From assembly GCA_965228265.1 (NCBI GenBank), contig OZ245804.1, positions 2,232,001-2,296,000 of the forward strand: a DNA stretch of 64,000 bases. The letters are read 5' to 3'. Source of the stretch: GCA-2732755 sp965228265 (GTDB lineage: Bacteria; Planctomycetota; Phycisphaerae; Phycisphaerales; UBA1924). Of this stretch, positions 27,900-37,672 are shown in pieces (position 1 is the first letter of the stretch; every line of letters starts with the position of its first letter). Position numbers and translations under genes: made by a program. The notes below the pieces were generated by a model. The model searched no databases. It saw nothing but the letters and a program-made list of their open reading frames with translations, and was not told the origin of the DNA.

Positions 27900-27934
27900 T
27901 ACCGGTGCCAAGGCTTCTGCGCAGGAAGTCCTGC
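27893..27934 (+). promoter_or_regulatory. Two inverted repeats in the pstS leader
   Basis: CTTGGCA (27893-27899) pairs exactly with TGCCAAG (27906-27912), and GCAGGA (27921-27926) with TCCTGC (27929-27934). They lie just before the ribosome site AAAGGAG (27935-27941). The first shares its left arm with the third Pho-box heptamer. They could stabilise the pstS mRNA or weakly terminate read-through from the secretion operon, although no T-run is present. Confidence 0.4.
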
Positions 27935-27948
27935 AAAGGAGCCCAGCC

Positions 27949-28911
27949 ATGCTGAAGAGAGTGATGCTCGGAGTCGCAGCCCTCGGTCTGATGAGCGGCG
28001 TTTCGTCTGCACAGGACAAGACCAGCCCCCTCGATGAGGCTCTCCCGAATTACGAGGCCACGCAGGGCGTGACGGGCTCCATCAAGAGCATGGGTTCCGA
28101 CACGATGAACAACATCATGACCCTCTGGGGCGAGCTCTTTATGAAGGCTTACCCGGGCGTCTCTGTTGAGGTGATCGGCAAGGGCTCTTCGACCGCACCG
28201 CCCGCGCTCACCGAGGGGCAGGCCCAGTTCGGCCCCATGAGTCGCGAGATGAAGGCCGCCGAGGTGGACCGCTTCGAGGAAGAGCACGGCTACAAGCCCA
28301 CGCTGCTCCGCACAGGCATCGACTGCCTGGCCGTCTTTGTGCACAAGGACTGCCCGCTCGAATCACTCTCGCTCGATCAGGTTGCCGACATCTTCTCGGT
28401 GCAGGGCTCCGAGATGACCTGGGGCGACATCGGTGTCACCGATTCCAACTGGCGTCACCAGCCGATCACGCTCTACGGTCGGAACTCGGCCTCGGGCACC
28501 TACGGCTACTTCAAGCAGGTCGCCCTGTTCGGGAACGACTTCAAGGACACGGTCAAGGAGCAGCCCGGTTCGTCCGCGGTGGTTCAGGCCGTCGCGACGG
28601 ACCCCTACGGCATGGGCTACTCGGGCATCGGTTACGCCACGCAGGACGTCAAGGCTGTCCCTCTCTCCGAGAGCACTGGCGACGAGGCGTTTACACCTGA
28701 TCTGGAGAACGCCTACTCGGGTGACTACCCGCTGGCGCGTTTCCTGCTGGTCTACATCAATAACAACCCCGGACGTGAGCTCGAACCGCTCCGCGCGGAG
28801 TTCATCAAGCTTATATTCTCCCGTCAGGGTCAGGAGGCGGTGCTGAAGGACGGCTACTTCCCCCTGCCCGCAAGCATGGCGGCTGAGGAACTGGAACGCG
28901 TCGGTCTCTGA
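27949..28911 (+). CDS. pstS: Phosphate ABC transporter substrate-binding protein PstS
   Basis: A 320-residue periplasmic binding protein that captures inorganic phosphate for the Pst importer. The signal peptide is about residues 1-21, ending VSSA before QDK. Phosphate-binding loops are visible: GSIKSMGSDTMNNI near the N-terminus, GKGSSTAPPAL, MSREMKAAE and GRNSASGTYGYF. AAAGGAG sits 7 bases before the ATG. It heads the pst operon behind a probable Pho box, so induction under phosphate limitation is expected. Confidence 0.93.
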   Translation: MLKRVMLGVAALGLMSGVSSAQDKTSPLDEALPNYEATQGVTGSIKSMGSDTMNNIMTLWGELFMKAYPGVSVEVIGKGSSTAPPALTEGQAQFGPMSREMKAAEVDRFEEEHGYKPTLLRTGIDCLAVFVHKDCPLESLSLDQVADIFSVQGSEMTWGDIGVTDSNWRHQPITLYGRNSASGTYGYFKQVALFGNDFKDTVKEQPGSSAVVQAVATDPYGMGYSGIGYATQDVKAVPLSESTGDEAFTPDLENAYSGDYPLARFLLVYINNNPGRELEPLRAEFIKLIFSRQGQEAVLKDGYFPLPASMAAEELERVGL

Positions 28912-28942
28912 GATTCGTTCTGATTCGCGGGAGTAAGACGGT

Positions 28943-31672
28943 TTGCCCAACTCGCAAGAGCAGCGCGATCGGCCTCTCCCGGATCGATTCCGACCACGTC
29001 GTCGTGTCCTGCTGATCGACCGCATCGCAGAGAGCGTGATCACCCTGGGCGGGCTCGGGGTGATCGCTGCTGTGCTCGGGATCATCGCGTACCTGGCCTG
29101 GGTGGTGTACCCGCTCACCCAGCCCGGGCATGTCGAGCCGGCGGGGGAGATCGCCTTCGGCGGCGCGTCCTCGATCGCGATGGTCGACGAGTACGAAAGG
29201 ATCGCTGCCGTCGCGGGCCCTACCGGCGTGCTGCGGGTCGTCTCGATCCAGTCTGGCGAGGTCCTGAACGACACGATCGAACTCGGCCCCATTGAACACG
29301 CGTCCTACTCGCCCGGTTCGGGATTCGTGGTGATGGCCAGGCCCGATGCCTCGCTCGATCTGGGCACGCTCAGCTACGAGGCCAAGGTGCTCCGGCCGAG
29401 CAACCTGCCAGAGGGCGTGGGTGATCTCGTGGTCGGTGGCATCGCACCCATCGAAGGCGGCATTATCGAACGCACGGGCGAGGAGCAGTTCCGCCGGATC
29501 ACGGTTGGGTACGAGGAGATGAGCCGGATCGAGGCACCCGAGTCCGCTTCGCCGGTCATCGCGCTCGACAGCGAGGAGTTCGGGCGAGACAAAGTCGTTG
29601 CGGTCATCCGGGCCGATGGCAGCGGCAGCGTCATGATCGTCACCACCCGTCGCTCCTTGGTCGGTGGCAACTCATCCGCGCGTGTGCGCACCCTTCCCGT
29701 CGAACTCATCGAGCAAGAGAACCAGCCGATCGGTGTCGTGCTGCTCGACAGCGGCAGCGAGCTCGTCATCGTCGGGGCAGACGGGCGGGCCGATCGGTAT
29801 GCGCACGATGGCTCGGCGTATGTATTTGCGGAGACGACCGCGCTGACTGATGAGGCGCAGTCAGTCACGGTCGTCACGCCTCTGCTGGGCAGGAACACCA
29901 TCCTGGTGGGCACCGACGACGGGCAGGTCCTGACCTGGATGCTGACACGCGAGGGGACAGATGAGGGCGGCTCTCGGTCGCTCGTGCGAGTCAAAGAATT
30001 CCGCATCGCAGACCAGCCGGTCACGCGCATCTCGACCAGCCAGCGCGACCGGACCTTCATTGCCGCGGATGCCGGGGGGACGATCCGTCTCTGGCACGCG
30101 ACGTCTGGCAAGCTGGTTGGCGAGGCTCAGGCCGAAGTATCGCCCCGCAGCGTGCTCATCTCGCCCAAGCTCGACGGTTTCTACGCGATCGGAGAGCAGG
30201 CGATGTCGGGGTGGCACCTCGAGCCGGGGCACCCGACGGTGACGATGCGTTCGCTGTTTCTTCCCGTGTGGTACGAGGGGGATCACGAGCCCAGCCTGGT
30301 GTACCAGTCGACCGCCGCCGATGACGCCGCCGAGCCCAAGCTCAGCATCACGCCGCTGATCTTCGGCACGCTCAAGGCGACGGTCTTCGCGATGATCTTC
30401 GCGGTGCCGATCGCGGTGATGGCGGCGATTTATTCGAGCGAGTTCCTGCCCAGGCGTCTGCGTTCGCGCGTGAAGCCGACCGTGGAGATGATGGCCTCGC
30501 TGCCCTCGGTTGTGCTCGGGTTTATTGCCGCGATGGTGCTCGCGCCGTTCGTGCGAGATCATCTCTCCGCGGTGCTGGTCGGGCTCGTCGTCGTGCCGGT
30601 GGCGATCCTTGTCGCGGCTTCGATCTGGCCCATGCTGCCCGGCACACTCGCCTGGCGTCTGCCCCAGTGGGTGCAGCTCAGTTTCATCGCGTTGGCGTGT
30701 CTTGTCGGCGTGCTGCTTTCGACGGCTGTGGGACCCGCGATTGATCGGGCGCTCTTCAGTGTCACCGAGGCGGAGCGGGCGGTGCTGGCGGGAGAGGTGG
30801 TCCCCGTTGAGCAGGCCCCCGCGTGGACCGAGGGCAAGACGCACTTCACCCTGAGCGAGCGCAACCGTTTGCGCGCCGAGGGGCTGTACATCTACGACGA
30901 TGAAATCGTTCGGCCCGTTGATTTGCCAGGCGAAGTCCCGGAAACGTCGGAACGCTCGCCCTTCAAAGTGTGGCTCAACGGCATGATCGGTTCGCCGATA
31001 CCCGGCTGGGTGGCGCTGCTGTTTGTGCCCTCGCTTGCGATCGCGGGCATGATCACGATGGGGGCGGGTCGTCAGAGCGCAGCCAAGTGGCTCCCGCTCG
31101 CTCGCGTTGTCGCATCGGTCGTGCTTGCGATCCCGATCGCGATGGTGCTGGCGCGTCTCTGTGTTGCTCTGGGGTGGGATGCGCGCGAGTCGGTGCTCGG
31201 CACGTTCACACAGCGCAACACGTTCGTGGTCGGTGTGATCATGGGCTTTGCCATTATCCCGATCATCTTCACACTGAGCGATGACGCGATGCAGAGCGTG
31301 CCCAACTCGCTCCGATCTGCGAGCCTGGGTACCGGCGCGACGCAGTGGCAGACCACGATTCGCATCGTGCTCCCCGTCGCCGCCAGCGGGATCTTCTCGG
31401 CGATCATGATCGGTCTGGGGCGGGCCGCGGGCGAGACGATGATTGTACTGATGGCCACGGGCAACACGCCCGTGATGGACTGGAACATCTTCGGCGGGCT
31501 GCGAACGCTCTCGGCCAACATCGCCGTCGAACTCCCCGAGGCCGACCGCGGCGGCACGCACTACCGTGTGCTGTTCCTCTGCGGCGTGGTGCTCTTTGCG
31601 ATCACCTTCGTCGTCAACACCTCCGCCGAGATCATCCGTCAGCACTTCCGCAAGCGGAGCGCGATGCTGTGA
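28943..31672 (+). CDS. pstC: Phosphate ABC transporter permease PstC, greatly enlarged
   Basis: The 909 residues are nearly three times the usual PstC length (about 320). The start is TTG at 28943. After the first membrane helix (about 32-58) a soluble region of about 400 residues follows. It has repeated short strands and a WD-like unit (GTIRLWHATSGKLVGEA), suggesting a beta-propeller. The permease core starts near residue 467 with KLSITPLIFGTLKAT, is interrupted by a second insert of about 80 residues (600-683), and ends normally with the EAA-type loop (LRSASLGTGATQWQTTIRIVLP). The stop TGA overlaps the GTG of pstA. The core call is certain; the function of the inserts is unknown. Confidence 0.9.
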   Translation: MPNSQEQRDRPLPDRFRPRRRVLLIDRIAESVITLGGLGVIAAVLGIIAYLAWVVYPLTQPGHVEPAGEIAFGGASSIAMVDEYERIAAVAGPTGVLRVVSIQSGEVLNDTIELGPIEHASYSPGSGFVVMARPDASLDLGTLSYEAKVLRPSNLPEGVGDLVVGGIAPIEGGIIERTGEEQFRRITVGYEEMSRIEAPESASPVIALDSEEFGRDKVVAVIRADGSGSVMIVTTRRSLVGGNSSARVRTLPVELIEQENQPIGVVLLDSGSELVIVGADGRADRYAHDGSAYVFAETTALTDEAQSVTVVTPLLGRNTILVGTDDGQVLTWMLTREGTDEGGSRSLVRVKEFRIADQPVTRISTSQRDRTFIAADAGGTIRLWHATSGKLVGEAQAEVSPRSVLISPKLDGFYAIGEQAMSGWHLEPGHPTVTMRSLFLPVWYEGDHEPSLVYQSTAADDAAEPKLSITPLIFGTLKATVFAMIFAVPIAVMAAIYSSEFLPRRLRSRVKPTVEMMASLPSVVLGFIAAMVLAPFVRDHLSAVLVGLVVVPVAILVAASIWPMLPGTLAWRLPQWVQLSFIALACLVGVLLSTAVGPAIDRALFSVTEAERAVLAGEVVPVEQAPAWTEGKTHFTLSERNRLRAEGLYIYDDEIVRPVDLPGEVPETSERSPFKVWLNGMIGSPIPGWVALLFVPSLAIAGMITMGAGRQSAAKWLPLARVVASVVLAIPIAMVLARLCVALGWDARESVLGTFTQRNTFVVGVIMGFAIIPIIFTLSDDAMQSVPNSLRSASLGTGATQWQTTIRIVLPVAASGIFSAIMIGLGRAAGETMIVLMATGNTPVMDWNIFGGLRTLSANIAVELPEADRGGTHYRVLFLCGVVLFAITFVVNTSAEIIRQHFRKRSAML

Positions 31673-33741
31673 GCCAGACCAGCAAGCACACACTCGAACT
31701 CCAGCCCACGCCACTGCGGGCGCGCGGCACGGCCGGCACATGGCTGACCGGCATGACGCTCGTTGTCTGCGTCGTCATGATCCTGGGCCTGCTCGGGCTC
31801 ATCCTTGTCAGCGGCTCGCGTACGTTCTGGCAGAAACCCGTCGAGAAGGTCACACTCGACTCCGGCGAATCCGTCCTCGGGATGCGTTTCCGCACGGAGC
31901 AGAACCCGGAACTCGGCAAACGCACGCTCTACCGGGTCGGCAACCGCGATCTCGGCCAGCAGCCATTCCGCTGGATCGACGAGACCGAAATCACCGAGCG
32001 AGCCAAGCCAAACGAGGCGGTGCTCGTCGAGCGGTACGAGTGGGGCATCTGGCTCGGCGTGCCTTCGAAGATCATCGAGATCGGCGCCGACGGCGAGCGG
32101 ACTGTCGTGGCCGAGGGCGCCCAGGATGTTCTGGCCAAGCTCCCGGACTATCTCGACGAAGCCGAAGAACGCCACGACCGAGCCGACGAGATCCGCAGCG
32201 ACGAGATCGCCCGGATCAACCACAAGCTCGAGCAGCTCCGCATGACCGAGCTGGACGCGAAGCTCAGGGCGGACAAAGCCGAGCACGACGGGCATCTTGG
32301 GTATGGGCTCTGGTCCGTGCTGGTGGTGGTCCTGCTCGGCTCGGCGGCCGGGGTCTACTTCGTCAGAGCCACGATCCCAAGGCGTTTGCTCGTGCTGGCT
32401 CTTGGTCTTTCCGCGGTCGCGGTGTTCGTCGAACGCCCCTGGGCGGACCGCCCGATTTCGCAGGAACGGCTCGTCGAGATTCTGTCAGAGACGGAACAGC
32501 GCCGGACCGAGCTGACCGCGCAGTTCACGGCCCTGACCGACCGCGTGGCGGAAATCGAGGCGGAGGACGCGCGGTATCGCATCGAGATCACCGACCCGCT
32601 CACAGGCCGATTCGCGGCGATCTCGCAGAGCCAGACCGACGAGCCCATGAAGATCTCCCAGATCATCCGGGTTGTACAACCAAACGAGATCGGGCTGGGC
32701 GGCAAAATCGGGCTTTATCTCTCGCGGTGGTGGGAGTTCCTCAGCGACGACCCGCGTGAAGCGAACACCGAGGGCGGTGTTTTTCCCGTCATCATCGGGA
32801 CGCTGCTCGTGACGCTCCTGCTCACCGTCGCGGTCGTGCCGCTGGGCGTCATGGCGGCGCTGTACATGCGTGAGTACGCCAAGCAGGGCGTCATGATCAG
32901 CATCCTCCGTGTGGCGATTAACAACCTCGCCGGTGTGCCGAGCATCGTGTACGGCGTCTTCGGTCTCGGCTTCTTCTGCTACGGCATCGGTGGCGTGATC
33001 GACGGCGGGCCCGATCCCTCCATGGTCCTGCGCGCGGGGCAGTGGTGGATCCTGCTGCTGGTCGCAGCCGGCTTCGCGTTCGTGGCGATGTCAATCTCTA
33101 CGGGCGGGCCCAAGAGCAAACGCGGCCTGCTCGGCGGGCTCGCATGGGGCGTCGTCGCGCTGCTTGCGATCATCGCGGTCTTCACGACGCCTTATTTCGA
33201 CGGCTTCTTCCAGGCCAAACTCCTCGACGGCTCGCCCACGTTCGGCACATCGGGCCTGCTGTGGGCCTCGCTCACGCTGGCCCTGCTCACGCTGCCGGTC
33301 GTGATCGTCTCGGCTGAGGAGGCGATCGCCGCGGTCCCGGCTTCGCTACGTGAGGGCAGCTACGGCTGCGGCGCGTCGAAGTGGCAGACGATCCAGCGTG
33401 TCGTGCTCCCGGGGGCCATGCCCGGCATTCTCACGGGTGCGATTCTGGCGATGGCCCGCGGCGCGGGCGAGGTGGCCCCGCTCATGATCGTCGGAGCAGT
33501 CAAACTGGCCCCGCAGCTCCCGTTCGAGCCCCGATTCCCCTTCATCTTTGCGGATCGCAGCTTTATGCACCTCGGGTTCCACATCTACGATCTCGGGTTC
33601 AAAAGCCCGGATTCCGAGGCGGCCAGGGGCTACGTTTGGACAACGACCCTTCTGCTTGTCACACTGGTGGTGCTGATGAATCTCACGGCGATCCGTATCC
33701 GCACCAGGTTGAAGGCCAGGTTCCAGTCGGGGCAGTTCTAG
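31669..33741 (+). CDS. pstA: Phosphate ABC transporter permease PstA, enlarged
   Basis: I start at GTG 31669, which overlaps the pstC stop (GTGA); longer in-frame extensions lie inside pstC. The 690 residues exceed the normal 280-300. One helix at about 25-47 leads to a periplasmic-type region and a charged coiled coil (about 162-206). Two further helices (about 211-232 and 240-255) and a second coiled coil (about 265-300) follow. The permease core begins near residue 367 (VFPVIIGTLLVTLLLTVAVV). The EAA-type loop LREGSYGCGASKWQTIQRVVLP identifies PstA. The gene ends in TAG overlapping the pstB start. Confidence 0.9.
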   Translation: MSQTSKHTLELQPTPLRARGTAGTWLTGMTLVVCVVMILGLLGLILVSGSRTFWQKPVEKVTLDSGESVLGMRFRTEQNPELGKRTLYRVGNRDLGQQPFRWIDETEITERAKPNEAVLVERYEWGIWLGVPSKIIEIGADGERTVVAEGAQDVLAKLPDYLDEAEERHDRADEIRSDEIARINHKLEQLRMTELDAKLRADKAEHDGHLGYGLWSVLVVVLLGSAAGVYFVRATIPRRLLVLALGLSAVAVFVERPWADRPISQERLVEILSETEQRRTELTAQFTALTDRVAEIEAEDARYRIEITDPLTGRFAAISQSQTDEPMKISQIIRVVQPNEIGLGGKIGLYLSRWWEFLSDDPREANTEGGVFPVIIGTLLVTLLLTVAVVPLGVMAALYMREYAKQGVMISILRVAINNLAGVPSIVYGVFGLGFFCYGIGGVIDGGPDPSMVLRAGQWWILLLVAAGFAFVAMSISTGGPKSKRGLLGGLAWGVVALLAIIAVFTTPYFDGFFQAKLLDGSPTFGTSGLLWASLTLALLTLPVVIVSAEEAIAAVPASLREGSYGCGASKWQTIQRVVLPGAMPGILTGAILAMARGAGEVAPLMIVGAVKLAPQLPFEPRFPFIFADRSFMHLGFHIYDLGFKSPDSEAARGYVWTTTLLLVTLVVLMNLTAIRIRTRLKARFQSGQF

Positions 33742-34604
33742 TGACCACCATGACCACACAGCCCTCAAGCAACCAAGAGCAGACCGTGGCCCACGCGGTC
33801 CAGACCGGCGCGGCTTTCGAGGCGGCGCGTCACAAGGAGCTCACCGAGATCGACTCGGTGCTCGATGTCTCCAAGTTCTCGCTCTGGTACGGCGACACCC
33901 GCGCCCTTTACGACATCGCCATGAGCATCCCCCGCGGCAAGGTGACCGCGCTCATCGGGCCCTCCGGTTGCGGCAAGTCCACGCTCCTCCGATCGGTGAA
34001 CAGGCTCAACGATCTCGTCCCGTCGGTGCGCACCTCGGGGGAGATGCTGCTCAACGGCCGCTCGATCTACGACCCGGGCGTGGACGTCATCTCGCTCCGC
34101 AAGCGCGTGGGGATGGTCTTCCAGAAGTCCAACCCGTTCCCGATGTCGATTTTCGAGAACGTGATCTATCCGCTCCGGATCGCCGGCGAGCGGAAAAAAT
34201 CGGTCCTCAAGGAGACCTGCGAGCGTGCCCTCCAGGCCGCTGCTATCTGGGATGAGGTGAAGGATCGACTCCACGATTCGGCTCTCGGGCTCTCGGGCGG
34301 CCAGCAGCAGCGACTCTGCATCGCCCGGGCCGTGGCAGTTGAGCCCGAGGTGCTGCTGATGGATGAGCCCTGCTCGGCCCTCGATCCGATCGCGACAGCC
34401 CGAATCGAGGAGTTGATTCACGACATTTCGAGCCGTTATACGGTCCTGATCGTGACCCACAACATGCAGCAGGCCTCGCGTGTCAGCGACTATACAGCGT
34501 TCATGTATCTGGGCAGACTCGTCGAATACGGCACCACCAAGCAGATTTTCCAGAACCCGCAGCTCCCCGAGACCGAGCAGTATGTCACTGGCCGATTCGG
34601 CTAA
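33741..34604 (+). CDS. pstB: Phosphate ABC transporter ATP-binding protein PstB
   Basis: I start at GTG 33741, overlapping the pstA stop (TAGTG), with ATG 33750 as an alternative; the product is about 287 residues. Walker A GPSGCGKST lies near residue 73, the signature LSGGQQQRLCIARA near 184, Walker B VLLMDEPCSALDP follows, and QKSNPFPMSIFENV is typical of PstB. The first 30 residues form a polar extension. It powers phosphate import through PstA and PstC. No phoU follows, which is unusual for pst operons; it may be elsewhere. Confidence 0.94.
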   Translation: MTTMTTQPSSNQEQTVAHAVQTGAAFEAARHKELTEIDSVLDVSKFSLWYGDTRALYDIAMSIPRGKVTALIGPSGCGKSTLLRSVNRLNDLVPSVRTSGEMLLNGRSIYDPGVDVISLRKRVGMVFQKSNPFPMSIFENVIYPLRIAGERKKSVLKETCERALQAAAIWDEVKDRLHDSALGLSGGQQQRLCIARAVAVEPEVLLMDEPCSALDPIATARIEELIHDISSRYTVLIVTHNMQQASRVSDYTAFMYLGRLVEYGTTKQIFQNPQLPETEQYVTGRFG

Positions 34605-34615
34605 CGGGCGGGTCC

Positions 34616-34637
34616 GACCTGGCTAGGTCCGATTTTT
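34616..34637 (+). terminator. Possible factor-independent terminator after pstB
   Basis: GACCT (34616-34620) pairs with AGGTC (34625-34629) around a 4-base loop, and a run of five T starts at 34633. The stem is short, so strength is modest. Its place 12 bases after the pstB stop and before sucA fits the end of the pst operon. Confidence 0.5.
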
Positions 34638-34765
34638 GACCCACTCAGTGTGGATCAAAGCGGGCAAAAGGCCGAACTCAATGCATAACATCCCTGAAGT
34701 GCCACCCAAGGCCGGCGCTGGGCTGGGCTCGGCAGACGTTTACAGCGCTTGACGATGAGAATGTC

Positions 34766-37639
34766 ATGAGCACCGGGCCCAAGGCTCAACGTCCGAGTGT
34801 CAACGGCTGGAACGCCGAGTACCTCGATTCTCAGTATCAGGCCTACCTCAAGGACCCGCTGTCGGTCCCTGCGGACGTCAGGGCCTTCCTGCAGGGCTAC
34901 GAGCTCGCACAGAGCTCGCCTCCCGCTGCCGGCGGCGGCGGACAGGACACGGGGCTCTCCCCGGACCTCGAGAAGATCCTCGTCGCCTATCGCGGCCGCG
35001 GACACCTCGGGGCCAAGCTCGACCCGCACGGCCGACCTCGCCCACGCCCGGACGCCCTCAACCTCGACTGGTTCGGCCTCTCCGAAGCCGACCTCAACCG
35101 CTCGGTCGATGCGCACGCCATCGGTAAAGAAGGCACGATTACTCTCCGCGAGCTCATCGACCGCATGGAGATGCTCTACCTGGGCACCGTCGGTGTCGAG
35201 GTGCTCCACGTCGAGGACTACGAAGAACGCGCCTGGCTCGTCCATCAGTGGGAGGCCATCGACGGCCGGGCCGATCTCAACAAGGGAGAGAAAGTCCACA
35301 TCCTCGAGCTCCTGCTTAACGCGGGCGCGTTCGAGTCGTTCCTCCAGAAGCGATACCCGGGCGAGAAGCGGTTCAGCCTCGAAGGCTCCGAGTCACTCAT
35401 CCCGCTGCTCGATCAGATCCTCGAGCGTCTCTCCGAGCACGGCGCCGAAGAAGTCGTGCTGGGCATGGCTCACCGCGGCCGGCTCAACGTGCTCAACCAG
35501 ATCCTCGGCAAGACCTACGAACAGATCTTCACCGAGTTCGAGGACACCTGGAACGACGAGTACTTCATGGACGAGGGCGGTGATGTCAAGTACCACCGCG
35601 GATACTCGGCGGCCCGTCAGTTCGGCAACGGCAAGATGCTGCACCTGGCGATGGCTTCCAACCCGAGCCACCTCGAGGCCGTGGGCCCGGTGGTCGAGGG
35701 ACGGTGTCGTGCCAAGCAGCGTCTCCGCAACGACAAGGAACGCAGCCGCGTTGTGCCCATCGTGATGCACGGCGACGCCGCTGTCGCAGGACAGGGCATT
35801 GTCGCCGAGACTCTGAACTTCTCGCAGCTCGAAGGCTACAAGACCGGCGGCACGATCCACGTCGTCGTGAACAACCAGATCGGTTTCACGACGCGTCCCG
35901 AGGACAGCCGCAGCACGACCTACTGCACCGATATCGCCAAATCGATCGGCGCCCCGATCTTCCACGTCAACGGCGAAGACCCCGAAGCCGTCGTCACCGT
36001 GGCGCGTCTGGCCGCCGATTACCGCGACCGCTACAAGAAGGACGTCTTCATCGACCTGTGGTGCTACCGCAAGTACGGTCACAACGAGCAGGACGAGCAG
36101 TCGTTCACGCAGCCGATCCTCGCCAAGATCATCAAGAAGATGCAGCCGCTGATGCAGTCCTACGCCGCCAAGCTGCGCGACGAAGGCGTGATCTCTGAGC
36201 ACGACCATTCCCTGCTCAAGACGCGTGTCGAGGAAATGCTCGATCAGGCGCAGCAGACCGCCAAGAGCCAGCCCCGCGACCCGGTCATCGACCCGGGCAG
36301 CATGCGCTGGTCCGGGTTCGAGCACGGCTACTCGCACGAGCCAGCAGATACCGCCGTCGACAAGGAACTGCTCAAGCACGTCTGTGAGTCGCTCGGCACC
36401 GTGCCCGAGGGCTTCCAGGTCAACCGAAAGCTCAAGCAGCTCCTCGAGTCGCGCTCCAAACTCTGGGACGGCCAGCAGATCAGCTACGCCGACGGCGAGA
36501 TTCTCGCCTTCGGCACACTGCTCGCCGAGGGCAACGCCGTCAGGCTGTCAGGCCAGGACTCTCGCCGCGGCACGTTCAGCTCTCGCCACGCCGTGCTCTA
36601 CGACGCCGAGACCGCCCAGCCCTACACCCCCCTCAACAACATCTCCGAGCCGGGGATCTTCGGCGATCCAGACAAGGGTCCGGGGACAATCGGCACGGAC
36701 GGCCGGAGGCGGCAGTCCAAGTTCTGCGTCTACGACAGCCCGCTCTCCGAGGCGTCTGTCCTCGGCTTCGAATACGGCTACTCGCTCGCAGACCCGAACA
36801 TGCTCGTCTGCTGGGAAGCCCAGTTCGGCGACTTCGCCAACGGTGCGCAGGTCATCTTCGATCAGTTCATCGCCTCGGCGCAGGTCAAGTGGGAACGCTG
36901 GTCCGGTCTGGTTGTTCTGCTGCCGCACGGCTACGAAGGCGCCGGCCCCGAGCACTCCTCGGCCCGCCTCGAACGTTTCCTGCAACTGGCAGGCAACAGC
37001 AACATGCAGATCATCCACCCGACGACGGGTGCGCAGATCTTCCATGCCCTGCGTCGCCAGCTCAGGCGTTCATTCCGCAAGCCGCTGATCGTCATGACAC
37101 CCAAGAGTCTGCTCCGCACGCCGACGAGCCCTGTCAGCGAACTGACCGAGGGTCGGTTCCACGAGCTCATGGACGATCCCGCATTCGTCAAAGGCGCCGA
37201 ACGGAAGTCGGTCAAGCGGATCGTGCTCTGTTGCGGCAAGATCTACCACGAACTGGCAGCACGGCGAGACGAGCTTGCCCGCAAGGATGTCGCGATCATC
37301 CGTGTGGAGCAGGTCTACCCGTTCCACACGGACATGGCCCGGGATATGCTCGCCCAGTACCCCAAGGACGCGGAGCTGTGCTGGGTGCAGGAAGAGCCGC
37401 GCAACATGGGGGCGTTCATGTTCGTCGCGGATCACCTGAGCCGGCACCTGGATATCCAGTCGCTCGAGTACATCGGCCGCGACATCAGCGCCAGCACGGC
37501 TGCGGGCTCGAAGAAGAAAGATCGCGCTCAGCAGGAGTCGATCCTCACCCGGGCGATCGGGCCCAAGCCCGACGCTGGAAGCAAGAATCAGGACAACCAG
37601 AGCCGGTCGGACGACCGGCGCGCATTGGCGGCAGGATAA
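34766..37639 (+). CDS. sucA: 2-oxoglutarate dehydrogenase E1 component
   Basis: A 957-residue thiamine-diphosphate enzyme of normal length that decarboxylates 2-oxoglutarate in the citric acid cycle. The N-terminus has the E2-binding-like helix NAEYLDSQYQAYLKDP. GMAHRGRLNVL, HGDAAVAGQG and the cofactor-binding VVNNQIGFTT are present, followed by the transketolase-like C-terminal part (PHGYEGAGPEHSSARLERFL, TPKSLLR). The final 40 residues are a charged tail. It is 33 bases upstream of sucB and they surely form an operon. The third component (lpd) is not in the window. Confidence 0.96.
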   Translation: MSTGPKAQRPSVNGWNAEYLDSQYQAYLKDPLSVPADVRAFLQGYELAQSSPPAAGGGGQDTGLSPDLEKILVAYRGRGHLGAKLDPHGRPRPRPDALNLDWFGLSEADLNRSVDAHAIGKEGTITLRELIDRMEMLYLGTVGVEVLHVEDYEERAWLVHQWEAIDGRADLNKGEKVHILELLLNAGAFESFLQKRYPGEKRFSLEGSESLIPLLDQILERLSEHGAEEVVLGMAHRGRLNVLNQILGKTYEQIFTEFEDTWNDEYFMDEGGDVKYHRGYSAARQFGNGKMLHLAMASNPSHLEAVGPVVEGRCRAKQRLRNDKERSRVVPIVMHGDAAVAGQGIVAETLNFSQLEGYKTGGTIHVVVNNQIGFTTRPEDSRSTTYCTDIAKSIGAPIFHVNGEDPEAVVTVARLAADYRDRYKKDVFIDLWCYRKYGHNEQDEQSFTQPILAKIIKKMQPLMQSYAAKLRDEGVISEHDHSLLKTRVEEMLDQAQQTAKSQPRDPVIDPGSMRWSGFEHGYSHEPADTAVDKELLKHVCESLGTVPEGFQVNRKLKQLLESRSKLWDGQQISYADGEILAFGTLLAEGNAVRLSGQDSRRGTFSSRHAVLYDAETAQPYTPLNNISEPGIFGDPDKGPGTIGTDGRRRQSKFCVYDSPLSEASVLGFEYGYSLADPNMLVCWEAQFGDFANGAQVIFDQFIASAQVKWERWSGLVVLLPHGYEGAGPEHSSARLERFLQLAGNSNMQIIHPTTGAQIFHALRRQLRRSFRKPLIVMTPKSLLRTPTSPVSELTEGRFHELMDDPAFVKGAERKSVKRIVLCCGKIYHELAARRDELARKDVAIIRVEQVYPFHTDMARDMLAQYPKDAELCWVQEEPRNMGAFMFVADHLSRHLDIQSLEYIGRDISASTAAGSKKKDRAQQESILTRAIGPKPDAGSKNQDNQSRSDDRRALAAG

Positions 37640-37672
37640 CGCCCACGCGGATCAGAATCGGAGTGCACGGAT

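Noticed and set aside
31345..31668. Extended N-terminus of PstA inside pstC
   Set aside because: The extension reads through pstC in another frame and is Arg/His-rich; GTG 31669 overlapping the pstC stop is the natural start.
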